Assembly: GCA_965197275.1 (NCBI GenBank)
Contig: CBDAMQ010000029.1
Span: 124,001 to 188,000 of the forward strand
Origin: DASCOT01 sp965197275
GTDB taxonomy: Bacteria; Acidobacteriota; UBA890; WLXD01
Length of the DNA: 64,000 nt
Direction of reading: 5' to 3'
Positions 17,610 to 25,237 of the stretch are shown here, piece after piece. The position numbers were made by a program, and so were the translations under genes. Every line of letters begins with the position of its first letter. The first letter of the stretch is position 1. The notes beneath the pieces were generated by a model. It searched no databases, was not told the DNA's origin, and saw nothing but the letters and a program-made list of their open reading frames with translations.

Positions 17610-18932
17610 ATGTCGGCGGAGCAGCGCACTCGCGGCGTGGAGCCATCCGGGGAGGACGGACGGCACCACCGCGGTGCGGGGCGTAATGCAGAGGGGCGCA
17701 CGGCGCCTACGGCGGCGGTGCTGCGCACCAAGCTACGATTGCAGGACCTCGACGCCAACGGGCGCACGGTGCTCGTACGCGCCGATTTCAACGTCCCGGT
17801 GACCGGCGGTGTCGTTACTGACGACACCCGTATCATGGGCACACTGCCGACGCTGCGACATCTGCAGCGCGCCGGGGCGCGGATCGTCGTCATGTCGCAT
17901 CGCGGTCGGCCGGAAGGCCAGCCGGTCGACGACCTGTCACTCCGGCCGATCGTCGATGTGCTCGCTGATCGGCTCGACTCACACGTGAGCTTCGTCCCAG
18001 ATTGTGTGGGCCAGTCGGTGCGAAGCGCGGTCAGCGATCTCGATCCGGGCGGCATATTGTTGCTGGAGAATCTCCGATTCCATGCTGGTGAGACCGCCAA
18101 CGACGAGGCGTTCGCCGCCGCACTGGCCGTCCTCGCCGACGCCTATGTCAACGATGCTTTTGGTGCCTCGCATCGCGAGCACGCATCCATCGCAGGCGTT
18201 ACTGCAACGGCTCCCGCCGCGGCCGCCGGGGACCTGCTGCAGCGCGAGGTGAGCATGCTGAGCCGGGTGCTGGTGCAGCCTGAGCCACCGTTCGCGCTGA
18301 TCCTCGGCGGGGCGAAGGTAAGCGACAAGGTCTCGATCATCGCCAACCTGCTGCCGCTCATCGACCGGATGTTGATCGGTGGTGCGATGGCCAATGCTTT
18401 CCTCGCCGCACAGGGTCGCGAGATCGGAGCCTCCCTAGCGGCACCCGAGGCGATACCTCAGGCAGCCGAGCTGCTCGATGCGGCCGCGTCGGCGGACGTC
18501 GAGGTCGTGCTGCCCGACGATCTGGTGGTGGCGCCAGCAATTACCCGACCAGATCGAGCCCACGTGGTCCACGATGTACCGCCCGACGAGATGGCTCTCG
18601 ATCTGGGCCCGGAGACCCGGGGGCGCTTCGCAGCGGCGCTCGTCGACGTCCGCACGGCTGTCTGGAACGGCCCGATGGGGGTGTTCGAGACGCCGGCGTT
18701 TGCTGACGGAACGCGCACGATGGCGGAGAGCATCGGCGCCCTCGGTCCCTCCGCCTTCACCATCATCGGTGGTGGCGATACGGCCGCCGCGGCGGCGAAG
18801 TTCTCGATCTCGAGCCGGGTCTCGCATGTGTCCACCGGCGGCGGTGCGTCTTTGGATCTCCTTGCCGGGCGCATTCTGCCCGGAGTTTCGGCCCTGACGG
18901 ACAGTGAATCTCACGGAGGCGATGTCGGATGA
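17610..18932 (+). CDS. pgk: Phosphoglycerate kinase
   Basis: Phosphoglycerate kinase, forming ATP from 1,3-bisphosphoglycerate. Recognised by VLVRADFNVPV, MSHRGRPEG, LLLENLRFHAGE, ILGGAKVSDK and the C-terminal GGGDTAAA...VSTGGGASLDLL. From ATG 17610 the protein has 440 residues with about 36 unusual residues before the domain; a GTG at 17718 would give 404 residues and a family-typical start (LRTKLRLQDLDANG). Neither has a clear ribosome-binding site, so the start is open. The stop overlaps the tpiA ATG by 4 bp. Confidence 0.93.
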   Translation: MSAEQRTRGVEPSGEDGRHHRGAGRNAEGRTAPTAAVLRTKLRLQDLDANGRTVLVRADFNVPVTGGVVTDDTRIMGTLPTLRHLQRAGARIVVMSHRGRPEGQPVDDLSLRPIVDVLADRLDSHVSFVPDCVGQSVRSAVSDLDPGGILLLENLRFHAGETANDEAFAAALAVLADAYVNDAFGASHREHASIAGVTATAPAAAAGDLLQREVSMLSRVLVQPEPPFALILGGAKVSDKVSIIANLLPLIDRMLIGGAMANAFLAAQGREIGASLAAPEAIPQAAELLDAAASADVEVVLPDDLVVAPAITRPDRAHVVHDVPPDEMALDLGPETRGRFAAALVDVRTAVWNGPMGVFETPAFADGTRTMAESIGALGPSAFTIIGGGDTAAAAAKFSISSRVSHVSTGGGASLDLLAGRILPGVSALTDSESHGGDVG

Positions 18933-19690
18933 ACTCGCGAACGCCGCTGATCACCGGGAACTGGAAGATGCACAAGACGCTGGCGGCCACCCGCACACTA
19001 CTGGCGGAACTGCGCAAGAGCGTCGACGGGTTGTCCGGGGTCGATGTCACCGTCGCCCCGCCGTATACGGCGTTGTCAGCGGCGGCCGAGGTGTTGGTGG
19101 GTAGCAGGATCGGTCTCGGCGCACAGAACATGCACCACGCCGAAGAAGGCGCCTACACTGGAGAAGTCTCACCGGTCATGCTCACCGATCTCGGCGCCAG
19201 CTTCGTGATTCTGGGGCATTCGGAACGCCGCGCGTTGTTCGGTGACACCGATCAGATAGTGTCGCGCAAATTGCGCGCTGCACTGGCGCACGACCTGACG
19301 CCCTATGTCTGCTGTGGCGAAACCCAACAGCAACGTGAGTCCGAGGAGACCGAAAACGTGGTCGCCTCGCAGCTGCGCACGGCGCTCGAAGGGCTACCCA
19401 CTCAGCAAGCCCAGCGGCTAGTGGTCGCCTACGAGCCGGTATGGGCCATCGGCACCGGACTGACTGCGACGCCGGATCAGGCGCAGGCGGTCCACGCCTT
19501 CATTCGTGATCTGCTACGTGGCCTCTTCGGTGGCGAGGTGTCCGCAATCGTGCGTGTCCTGTACGGCGGCAGCGTCAAGCCAAGCAACGCGGCCGAGTTG
19601 CTGTCGCAGCCGGATATCGACGGCGCCCTGGTCGGCGGCGCCAGCCTCGATGCGGCATCGTTCAGCGGTATAGCCCGGGCGGTTTGCTAG
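18929..19690 (+). CDS. tpiA: Triosephosphate isomerase
   Basis: A 253-residue TIM barrel with all catalytic residues: Lys13 in GNWKMHK, His97 in LGHSERR and Glu169 in AYEPVWAIGTG, plus the phosphate-binding YGGSVKPSNA near the C-terminus. It interconverts dihydroxyacetone phosphate and glyceraldehyde-3-phosphate. Four-base overlap with pgk shows translational coupling. A GGCCGGC/GCCGGCC hairpin (19724-19740) follows but has no T-tract. Confidence 0.96.
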   Translation: MNSRTPLITGNWKMHKTLAATRTLLAELRKSVDGLSGVDVTVAPPYTALSAAAEVLVGSRIGLGAQNMHHAEEGAYTGEVSPVMLTDLGASFVILGHSERRALFGDTDQIVSRKLRAALAHDLTPYVCCGETQQQRESEETENVVASQLRTALEGLPTQQAQRLVVAYEPVWAIGTGLTATPDQAQAVHAFIRDLLRGLFGGEVSAIVRVLYGGSVKPSNAAELLSQPDIDGALVGGASLDAASFSGIARAVC

Positions 19691-19880
19691 CAACGGCTGT
19701 TTTCCGCTCCGTGGCGCCAGGCTGGCCGGCCCTGCCGGCCGATGCTACAGTTAGCTTCTCGGGCGGCGAGCGCCCCGCTGTGGCCTATGAGACCGGCTGC
19801 CGTCCGTCCCCGGCGCGTTGCTTCCCGGCAACGGTTGGAAACGGCCATCTTCATTCAGGATCCTCTCCAGGGTTGCCACA

Positions 19881-20306
19881 ATGACAGCCGTCCTCGTTAC
19901 CGTCCACGTCGTGGCCTGCATTTTCTTGATCTTCGTGGTGTTGTTGCAATCGGCGCAGGCGGCTGATTTGGCAGGCGCGTTCGGCGGCGGCGGCAGCCAG
20001 ACAGCTCTCGGGATGCGCGGCGCGACGACCCTGCTTCAGAAGGCAACAACCACCGCAGCGGTGGTCTTCATGCTTACCTCTCTGGCGCTCGGCATGACCG
20101 GGCGTCGATCGGTCTCGCTTATCGAGGGCCTCGAAGACCCGGCCGCCGCCACACCAGCCGAGGTGCAGCCAGGAGCCGAGGCACCGCCGGCGAGTGACGT
20201 CTCCGACCCGACGGACGATTCTGGGCAAGCCGGCGAGCCGTCGGAAGAGGCTACCCAGGATGGCGCCGGTACCGAGTCCGGAGACAGCGCCGGCGAGCAG
20301 CAGTAG
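19881..20306 (+). CDS. secG: Preprotein translocase subunit SecG
   Basis: A 141-residue protein. Two transmembrane segments (about 4-22 and 52-72) flank the cytosolic or periplasmic loop with FGGGGSQTALG, the hallmark of SecG. SecG assists SecYE and SecA in protein export. The C-terminal 60 residues are an acidic, Pro/Glu/Asp/Ser-rich tail that is longer than in many relatives. It follows tpiA by 190 bp and precedes tRNA-Leu(GAG), an arrangement shared at least in part with Escherichia coli (secG-leuU). Confidence 0.9.
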   Translation: MTAVLVTVHVVACIFLIFVVLLQSAQAADLAGAFGGGGSQTALGMRGATTLLQKATTTAAVVFMLTSLALGMTGRRSVSLIEGLEDPAAATPAEVQPGAEAPPASDVSDPTDDSGQAGEPSEEATQDGAGTESGDSAGEQQ

Positions 20307-20439
20307 GCGCACTCAGGAGGCGCTGTTCATCGGCCAGCCGTCGCCTCTGGGATGGAACGTTGCCGGCACTGCCGTTGCGGTGACAAGCGTCGGCTATGCA
20401 CCGCCGCGACAGTGATCTAAGTTTCCGGATGCCCCTTTT

Positions 20440-20523
20440 GCCGAGGTGGCGGAATTGGCAGACGCGCATGGTTGAGGGCCATGTGGGCGAAAGCCCGTGG
20501 GGGTTCGAGTCCCCCCCTCGGCA
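20440..20523 (+). tRNA. tRNA-Leu (anticodon GAG)
   Basis: Cloverleaf of 84 nt: acceptor GCCGAGG pairs with CCTCGGC; the anticodon stem CATGG/CCATG closes the loop TTGAGGG with anticodon GAG (reads CUC and CUU); a long variable arm with GGGC-GAAA-GCCC marks a class II tRNA; the T-arm is GGGGGTTCGAGTCCCCC. The discriminator base is A and the CCA end is not encoded. A terminator follows 8 nt later. Confidence 0.97.
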
Positions 20524-20530
20524 CTGATGA

Positions 20531-20553
20531 CCCCGCCCGTTCGGGCGGGGTTT
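20531..20553 (+). terminator. Rho-independent terminator after tRNA-Leu
   Basis: A perfect CCCCGCCCG/CGGGCGGGG hairpin (20531-20550, minimal TT-type loop) is followed by TTTA. It ends the secG/tRNA transcript and separates it from the convergent gene at 20557. Confidence 0.88.
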
Positions 20554-20556
20554 ACT

Positions 20557-20958
20557 TCACGCGTGTGCCCTGGCGCCGATCCACCGACGCCATACGTCGG
20601 CCGGGAGAAGCTGGATGATGGCGTGGGCCATCGCCTTGTCATAGGCGCGCTGGAAAGCCTCCGGGTCGTCGCGCGTGCGCTTGCGCTCCTCGGCGGCACC
20701 GATTCGACTGCAACGCTGTTCGTTGTCGCGAATCTCGACCAGCACCTCGATGCTTCGAGGCTTGTCCCGAAAACCGCCCCGCATCGGCATCACCTGCAGG
20801 TGTTCGAGACCTCGGGCGCCGGCGACGATTTCCTCGTAGAAGAACTCGACCTCTCGCAGGCGCTTGTTGATCTCATTCTCGACCCAAACTTCGACGAGCT
20901 CCGGCAGCGTCAGCTGGCTCAGTACGCCGCCCTCTGAGATCGGGTGCTGCCCCTGCAT
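20557..20958 (-). CDS. Conserved-looking hypothetical protein
   Basis: About 133 residues from an ATG at 20958 that has GGGGAGAG in good position. The protein is soluble, mixed alpha/beta and highly charged, with no signal peptide or membrane segment. A central block LTLPELVEVWVENEINKRLR and the strand pair HLQVMPMRGGF...RSIEVLVEIRDNE look like a folded domain. I do not recognise the family. It is divergent from ccdA (112 bp gap) and convergent with the tRNA transcript. Confidence 0.65.
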   Translation of the reverse strand: MQGQHPISEGGVLSQLTLPELVEVWVENEINKRLREVEFFYEEIVAGARGLEHLQVMPMRGGFRDKPRSIEVLVEIRDNEQRCSRIGAAEERKRTRDDPEAFQRAYDKAMAHAIIQLLPADVWRRWIGARAHA

Positions 20959-21070
20959 GGTCAGGCTCTCTCCCCTGACGAAGAAGTCGCGAGCCGCATC
21001 ACAGGCGCCATGGTAAGGGCGGTTTCGGCAAGCGGTCAAGCATGGGGCCGCATGCTAGGATTTCACTACG

Positions 21071-21799
21071 ATGACCGAGCAAGTCTCCTTCCTGGCGGCA
21101 TTCGCGGCCGGCGTCGTGTCCTTCCTATCGCCCTGTGTTCTGCCCCTCGTACCGGGCTACCTGTCGTTCATATCGGGCGTTTCTTTGGAGGAGATGCGCT
21201 CCGACGATCGCCAAGCCGCGGCCAGCCAAGCCGTGATGGTGAACACGATGTTTTTCGTCATCGGTTTCACCATCGTATTCGTCGTTCTGGGCGCTTCGGC
21301 CAGCGCCATCGGTGGATTGCTGCGGAACAATCTGCTTTGGCTACAGCGCGTCGCCGGAGTGATCGTCGTGCTGTTCGGACTCCATATGGTCGGGCTGCTG
21401 AAGATCGCCTGGTTGTATCGTGAAAAACGCTTCCACGGGCCCGCCAAGCCACGCGGTCCGATAGGTGCCTTGCTGTTGGGGTTGGCATTCGCTGCCGGTT
21501 GGACGCCATGCATCGGCCCGATCCTGGCCGGCATCCTGGCGCTCGCGGCCACCAAGAGCAGTCTGTGGTACGGCGTAGCGCTGCTGGCGATCTACTCTGC
21601 CGGGCTCGGGATTCCGTTCTTGTTGACCGGCTGGGCGACGCAACGGTTCATGGGAGCGTTTCAGCGATTCAGGGAGTCGCTCTGGATCGTGGAGACGGTC
21701 GGCGGGATACTGTTGATTGCCGTCGGCGTGATGATCTTCACGAACAACTTCTTCTTGTTCCAGCGCTGGCTGTCGTTCCTCAACCGCTTCGCGATCTAG
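21071..21799 (+). CDS. ccdA: Cytochrome c biogenesis / thiol transporter CcdA
   Basis: A 242-residue inner-membrane protein with six predicted transmembrane segments. The redox-active cysteines are in the two symmetric motifs: Cys22 in LSPCVLPLVPGY and Cys147 in GWTPCIGP. CcdA/DsbD proteins carry electrons from cytosolic thioredoxin to the periplasm for heme-protein maturation or disulfide reduction. An extended -10-like TGCTAGGAT ends 9 bp before the ATG, so the transcript may lack a leader. No other cytochrome c genes are nearby. Confidence 0.92.
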   Translation: MTEQVSFLAAFAAGVVSFLSPCVLPLVPGYLSFISGVSLEEMRSDDRQAAASQAVMVNTMFFVIGFTIVFVVLGASASAIGGLLRNNLLWLQRVAGVIVVLFGLHMVGLLKIAWLYREKRFHGPAKPRGPIGALLLGLAFAAGWTPCIGPILAGILALAATKSSLWYGVALLAIYSAGLGIPFLLTGWATQRFMGAFQRFRESLWIVETVGGILLIAVGVMIFTNNFFLFQRWLSFLNRFAI

Positions 21800-21885
21800 T
21801 GTCCGGTAGCGGAGGCTGGTTGCGTGTGACGCCCGCGACCGGGTTCGGCGAGCCGCCGTCTCGAGGCACCGACATGCCGCGAACC

Positions 21886-21901
21886 TCTGTTACAGGGCAC
21901 T
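21886..21901 (+). repeat. Partial copy of the 28-bp dispersed repeat
   Basis: TCTGTTACAGGGCACT matches the right half of the repeat found at 37197, 45021 and 56702 with one mismatch (GGGCACT for GGCCACT). It ends one base before the xdhC ATG and so overlaps the ribosome-binding region. Confidence 0.5.
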
Positions 21902-21902
21902 G

Positions 21903-23018
21903 ATGCACGAGCTGTTACCGCGCATAGCCGCGGCGCTCGACGCCGGCGAACCGGTGGCGCTTGCAACGGTGGTCAGACGCCGCGGGTCATTGCCGATGAG
22001 CAACACGGCCAAGATGCTAGTGCGCGCCGACGGCAGCGCCGAGGGGACGGTGGGTGGAGGTTGCTTGGAGGCCGAGGTCTACGCCACCGCGCGTACCCTC
22101 CTGCGCGATGGCGGCGTGTCCTTGGAGAGCTTCGATCTGACGGAGATCGAAGACGGTCTCCAGGGCCACGTCTGCGGGGGTTCGGTCACGATTCTCACCA
22201 GGCCGCTGCTGCCCACCGAGCCGACCCGCGGTCTGATTCGGCAGGCGCAGGAGGCGCTGGAAGACGGTGAGCCGGCCGCTTTCTTGAGCTGGGTTCCAGC
22301 CGAGAACGGGTCGTCGGTGCCAGCGCCTGATCTCGATCTGGCGATGCATGCTGTAGTTCGCGCCGACGGTTCGGTTGTGGCGGATACGTCTTTGCCAGCG
22401 TCGGTGCCCGACAGAGCCAGGAGGATGGCGGGCGACGGCCTGGCCGATCTGGTCTCCGACGGTGTTTCGGAGGACGCGCCGGTATATTTCGTCGAGCCCT
22501 TGAAGCCGCCACCGTCGGTACTGATCTTCGGTGCTGGTCATTGCGGCCGCGCCATCGGCGAGCTCGCAACCAGTGCAGGCTTCCGTGTGCACCTGTTGGA
22601 GGATCGTCCGGCGTTTCTACAGCACGAGCACACGGCGTGGGCGTCCGGCCTGCATCACGTCGACTACGCGGCACTACCCGCGGTCGATTCGAGCTCCTAC
22701 GTGGTGATCGTGACGCGAGGACATGAGCACGACCTGACGATTCTGCGGCAGGTCATTGGCGGGAAGAGCGCGTATCTCGGCATGATCGGTAGCGAGCGCA
22801 AACGCCATTTGTTCAGCAAGACGCTTCGGACCGAGGGCGTGACGGAGGACGATCTGGATCGCCTGCGCTCGCCGATGGGCCTCGCGATTGGCGCTGATAC
22901 GCCAGAGGAGATTGCCGTCGCAGTGGTTGCAGAGATGATCGCCGTGCGCCGTGGCGCTGCTCTTCCGGCCGCCTTGCAATCGGGCACGTCGTCGCGCCGC
23001 CGCGCGGCGCCTAGATGA
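21903..23018 (+). CDS. XdhC/CoxI family protein
   Basis: A 371-residue protein with the XdhC-CoxI N-terminal domain (VALATVVRRRGSLP, AEGTVGGGCLEAEV, GHVCGGSV with conserved Cys) and the C-terminal Rossmann domain (VLIFGAGHCGRAIGELA, later YLGMIGSERKRH and SPMGLAIGA). These proteins bind molybdenum cofactor and insert its sulfurated form into xanthine dehydrogenase or CO dehydrogenase-type enzymes. The following gene, which overlaps by 4 bp, is a MobA-like nucleotidyltransferase. The client hydroxylase is not in the window. Confidence 0.9.
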   Translation: MHELLPRIAAALDAGEPVALATVVRRRGSLPMSNTAKMLVRADGSAEGTVGGGCLEAEVYATARTLLRDGGVSLESFDLTEIEDGLQGHVCGGSVTILTRPLLPTEPTRGLIRQAQEALEDGEPAAFLSWVPAENGSSVPAPDLDLAMHAVVRADGSVVADTSLPASVPDRARRMAGDGLADLVSDGVSEDAPVYFVEPLKPPPSVLIFGAGHCGRAIGELATSAGFRVHLLEDRPAFLQHEHTAWASGLHHVDYAALPAVDSSSYVVIVTRGHEHDLTILRQVIGGKSAYLGMIGSERKRHLFSKTLRTEGVTEDDLDRLRSPMGLAIGADTPEEIAVAVVAEMIAVRRGAALPAALQSGTSSRRRAAPR

Positions 23019-23617
23019 GCCTGCCGCTAGTTGTTCCGGTCGTTCTTGCCGCCGGGGCGTCCTCGCGAATGGGCAGCCCGAAGCCACTCCTGCCGCTCGG
23101 TGAGGGCACGTATCTCGGCACCATCCTGCAGACGCTGGGGCGGTCGCCGGTCGCCGCGCCGCTGGTCGTGCTCGGACACGCTGCCACTGAGATCCTCGAC
23201 ACCATCGATCTGCAAGGCTCGCAGGTGCTGATCAACGAGCACTGGGCCCGCGGGATGCTGGGCAGTCTGCAGCTCGGAGTCAACGTGATCCGGGAAAGCG
23301 ACGATGCGGACGCGATGCTGCTAGTCCTGGTGGACGTGCCGCGTTTCAGCGCTGGTACCGTCCAACGATTGGTCGAGGCCTTCGCACGAGCAGGCGCACC
23401 TGTGATCGCTCCGACCTACGCCGGCGGCCACGGGCACCCGGTCCTGTTCGCACGTGCGCTCTTCGAAGAGCTTCTGAATGCGCCTACCGATCAGGGAGCG
23501 CGCGCCGTCGTCGAGGCGCACCGCGCCGATCTGCTCGAGGTCGACGTCGACGATCCGTGGGTCGTTCGCGATGCCGACACACCGGATGATCATCGGCGGC
23601 TCTCCGGCACCGCCTAG
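23015..23617 (+). CDS. MobA/MocA-like molybdenum cofactor nucleotidyltransferase
   Basis: A 200-residue NTP-transferase: nucleotide-binding VVLAAGASSRMGSPKPLLPL near 8-27 (family pattern LAAGxSxRMGxxK), VLVDVPRFSAG carrying the metal-binding Asp, and GGHGHPVLFAR late in the protein. Homologues attach CMP or GMP to molybdopterin. ATGA overlap with the xdhC-type gene shows that the two act together in cofactor maturation. Confidence 0.88.
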   Translation: MSLPLVVPVVLAAGASSRMGSPKPLLPLGEGTYLGTILQTLGRSPVAAPLVVLGHAATEILDTIDLQGSQVLINEHWARGMLGSLQLGVNVIRESDDADAMLLVLVDVPRFSAGTVQRLVEAFARAGAPVIAPTYAGGHGHPVLFARALFEELLNAPTDQGARAVVEAHRADLLEVDVDDPWVVRDADTPDDHRRLSGTA

Positions 23618-23686
23618 CAGGAGCAAGCGCTTCGAACCGCGACGCCGCGAGCTCCCGCAGGGTGCTGGCTCCGGATCTCGTCACGC

Positions 23687-24016
23687 CTAGTGGGGTGGTT
23701 GCGCCCCGAGCTGCGAGAAGTCCGTCCCAGTCTCCGATCCATCGGAAAGCCCCAGGAAATCGCGCGCGTGCGCCTCGATCAGGTCGTGGCTACGGGAGTC
23801 GCCGAGGTTCAGGGCGAGCTCGTTGATCACCTTGATCTGCATTTCGAGCCAGGCGCTCCAGCATACCGTGCAGACGCTTTCCTGTACCTGTTGCTGGAGC
23901 TCGCCGCGGAACGGTATGCGGCTGGTGATCGGACCGCCGGTGGGCGGATCCGGAGCCTCGGTTCCGTCGCGCTTCGCTCGTGGCGCACACGCCAGGCAGT
24001 CGATGTCCCCACTCAT
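23687..24016 (-). CDS. YggX-like Fe(2+)-trafficking protein with two CxxC pairs
   Basis: A 109-residue protein started at ATG 24016, which has a strong AAGGAG site. The core WSAWLEMQIKVINELALNLG and the preceding IPFRGELQQQV match the YggX fold, which protects iron-sulfur clusters against oxidation. The conserved N-terminal Cys of YggX is present (Cys7), but here it belongs to a CLAC pair (Cys7/Cys10), and a second pair CTVC (Cys49/Cys52) sits where YggX has no cysteines. The four cysteines could form a zinc or iron site. Identification of the family rests on my alignment by eye. Confidence 0.72.
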   Translation of the reverse strand: MSGDIDCLACAPRAKRDGTEAPDPPTGGPITSRIPFRGELQQQVQESVCTVCWSAWLEMQIKVINELALNLGDSRSHDLIEAHARDFLGLSDGSETGTDFSQLGAQPPH

Positions 24017-24119
24017 CCGGTGCTCCTTGTCGGTGAACTCTCGCTCAGGTTGGGCGATCATCGTGTGCCTGGCCGGCGGGCGCAAGCCTGCCGTGCGCCG
24101 ATGCTCCGTATTGCCCGCG

Positions 24120-25235
24120 TCAGTTTCCTGCCGCGATGCGGACACCGGCGCTGGCACCGATGCGGGTGGCTCCGGCGGCGATCATGGCGGCAGCGTCTGC
24201 CCGGGTGCTGATTCCACCGGACGCCTTAACACCCATACCGCGACCAACGGTGGCGCGCATCAAGGCCACGTCTTCCGCCGTCGCACCGCCCGGACCGAAG
24301 CCGGTCGAGGTCTTCACGAAGTCGGCTCCGGCGGCGCGGGCGAGCTGGCAGGCGCGCACAATCTCGTCGTCCGATAGCAGCGCAGATTCCAGGATGACCT
24401 TCACGATCGCGCCTGGGCGCGACGCTTCGACGACGCGCTCGATATCGTGCTGCACCCGCTCATCATGACCTGACTTGAGGGCGCCGATATTGATCACCAT
24501 GTCGATCTCCCTTGCGCCTTGCTGCACCGCCAGGCCGGCCTCGTGCGCCTTCACGTCCGGGTTGCTGGCGCCGAGAGGGAATCCGACCACTGTGCATGCT
24601 TGGACCCGGCTGCCCTGCAGCAGGTCGGCGACCAGCTCGACGTAGCACGGATTGATGCAGACGCTGGCAAAGCCGTATTCCAGCGCCTCTGCGCACAGCC
24701 GCCGCACCTGCTCCTCCGTCGCTTCCGGTTTGAGCAGAGTGTGATCGATAAGCGGCACGATGGCGTCGTCGAGCGGCGGCGCGCAGGCAGTCAAGCCGAC
24801 TCGATCGGCTCCGGCGTCGATGATGCGCGCCACACCGTTGGAGTCGGCGCACGATCCCTCGTTCCAGCACCAGCAAGCGAGCTGCTCGATCTCCGGCGCC
24901 GACAGCTCGGTTGCAAGCTGCCCGGCCAGCTTGTCCACCAGGGTGCGTTGGGACGCCGACAGATCCGGGTTCGGCGCCGTCGCGCCCACATCGACCAGTC
25001 GGACCCCGCGCTCACCGGCGCGATCCCGCGCTTCAGGCGTGATCAGGGCTCCATTGGGCACCGCCAGCTTGCCGTTGGTCGCCTCTTCTACCTCGCGCGC
25101 CGTGATGACCACTCTGGCGGCGCGATCCCGCTGTCCGTGCCCGCTGGCACCCGGCCACAGGCCATCGTCAACGAGTCGGCGGACGGCGTCGCAGACCAGT
25201 GCTTCGAGGCGGTCGGCGCTCAGCGAGCGTTGCAT
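24120..25235 (-). CDS. deoC: Deoxyribose-phosphate aldolase with N-terminal extension
   Basis: A 371-residue protein, about 150 longer than ordinary DeoC. Residues about 155-371 are a DeoC TIM barrel: LIDHTLLKPEAT, VGFPLG, REIDMVINIG, and the Schiff-base lysine Lys308 in DFVKTSTGFGPGGAT. It splits 2-deoxyribose-5-phosphate into acetaldehyde and glyceraldehyde-3-phosphate. The extension begins with an amphipathic helix (RLEALVCDAVRRLV), then ITAREVEEA...ALITPEARDRA, which resembles the N-terminus of EutQ, then a cysteine cluster (Cys121, Cys123, Cys129). It lies in a different operon from deoA. Confidence 0.88.
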   Translation of the reverse strand: MQRSLSADRLEALVCDAVRRLVDDGLWPGASGHGQRDRAARVVITAREVEEATNGKLAVPNGALITPEARDRAGERGVRLVDVGATAPNPDLSASQRTLVDKLAGQLATELSAPEIEQLACWCWNEGSCADSNGVARIIDAGADRVGLTACAPPLDDAIVPLIDHTLLKPEATEEQVRRLCAEALEYGFASVCINPCYVELVADLLQGSRVQACTVVGFPLGASNPDVKAHEAGLAVQQGAREIDMVINIGALKSGHDERVQHDIERVVEASRPGAIVKVILESALLSDDEIVRACQLARAAGADFVKTSTGFGPGGATAEDVALMRATVGRGMGVKASGGISTRADAAAMIAAGATRIGASAGVRIAAGN

Positions 25236-25237
25236 GC

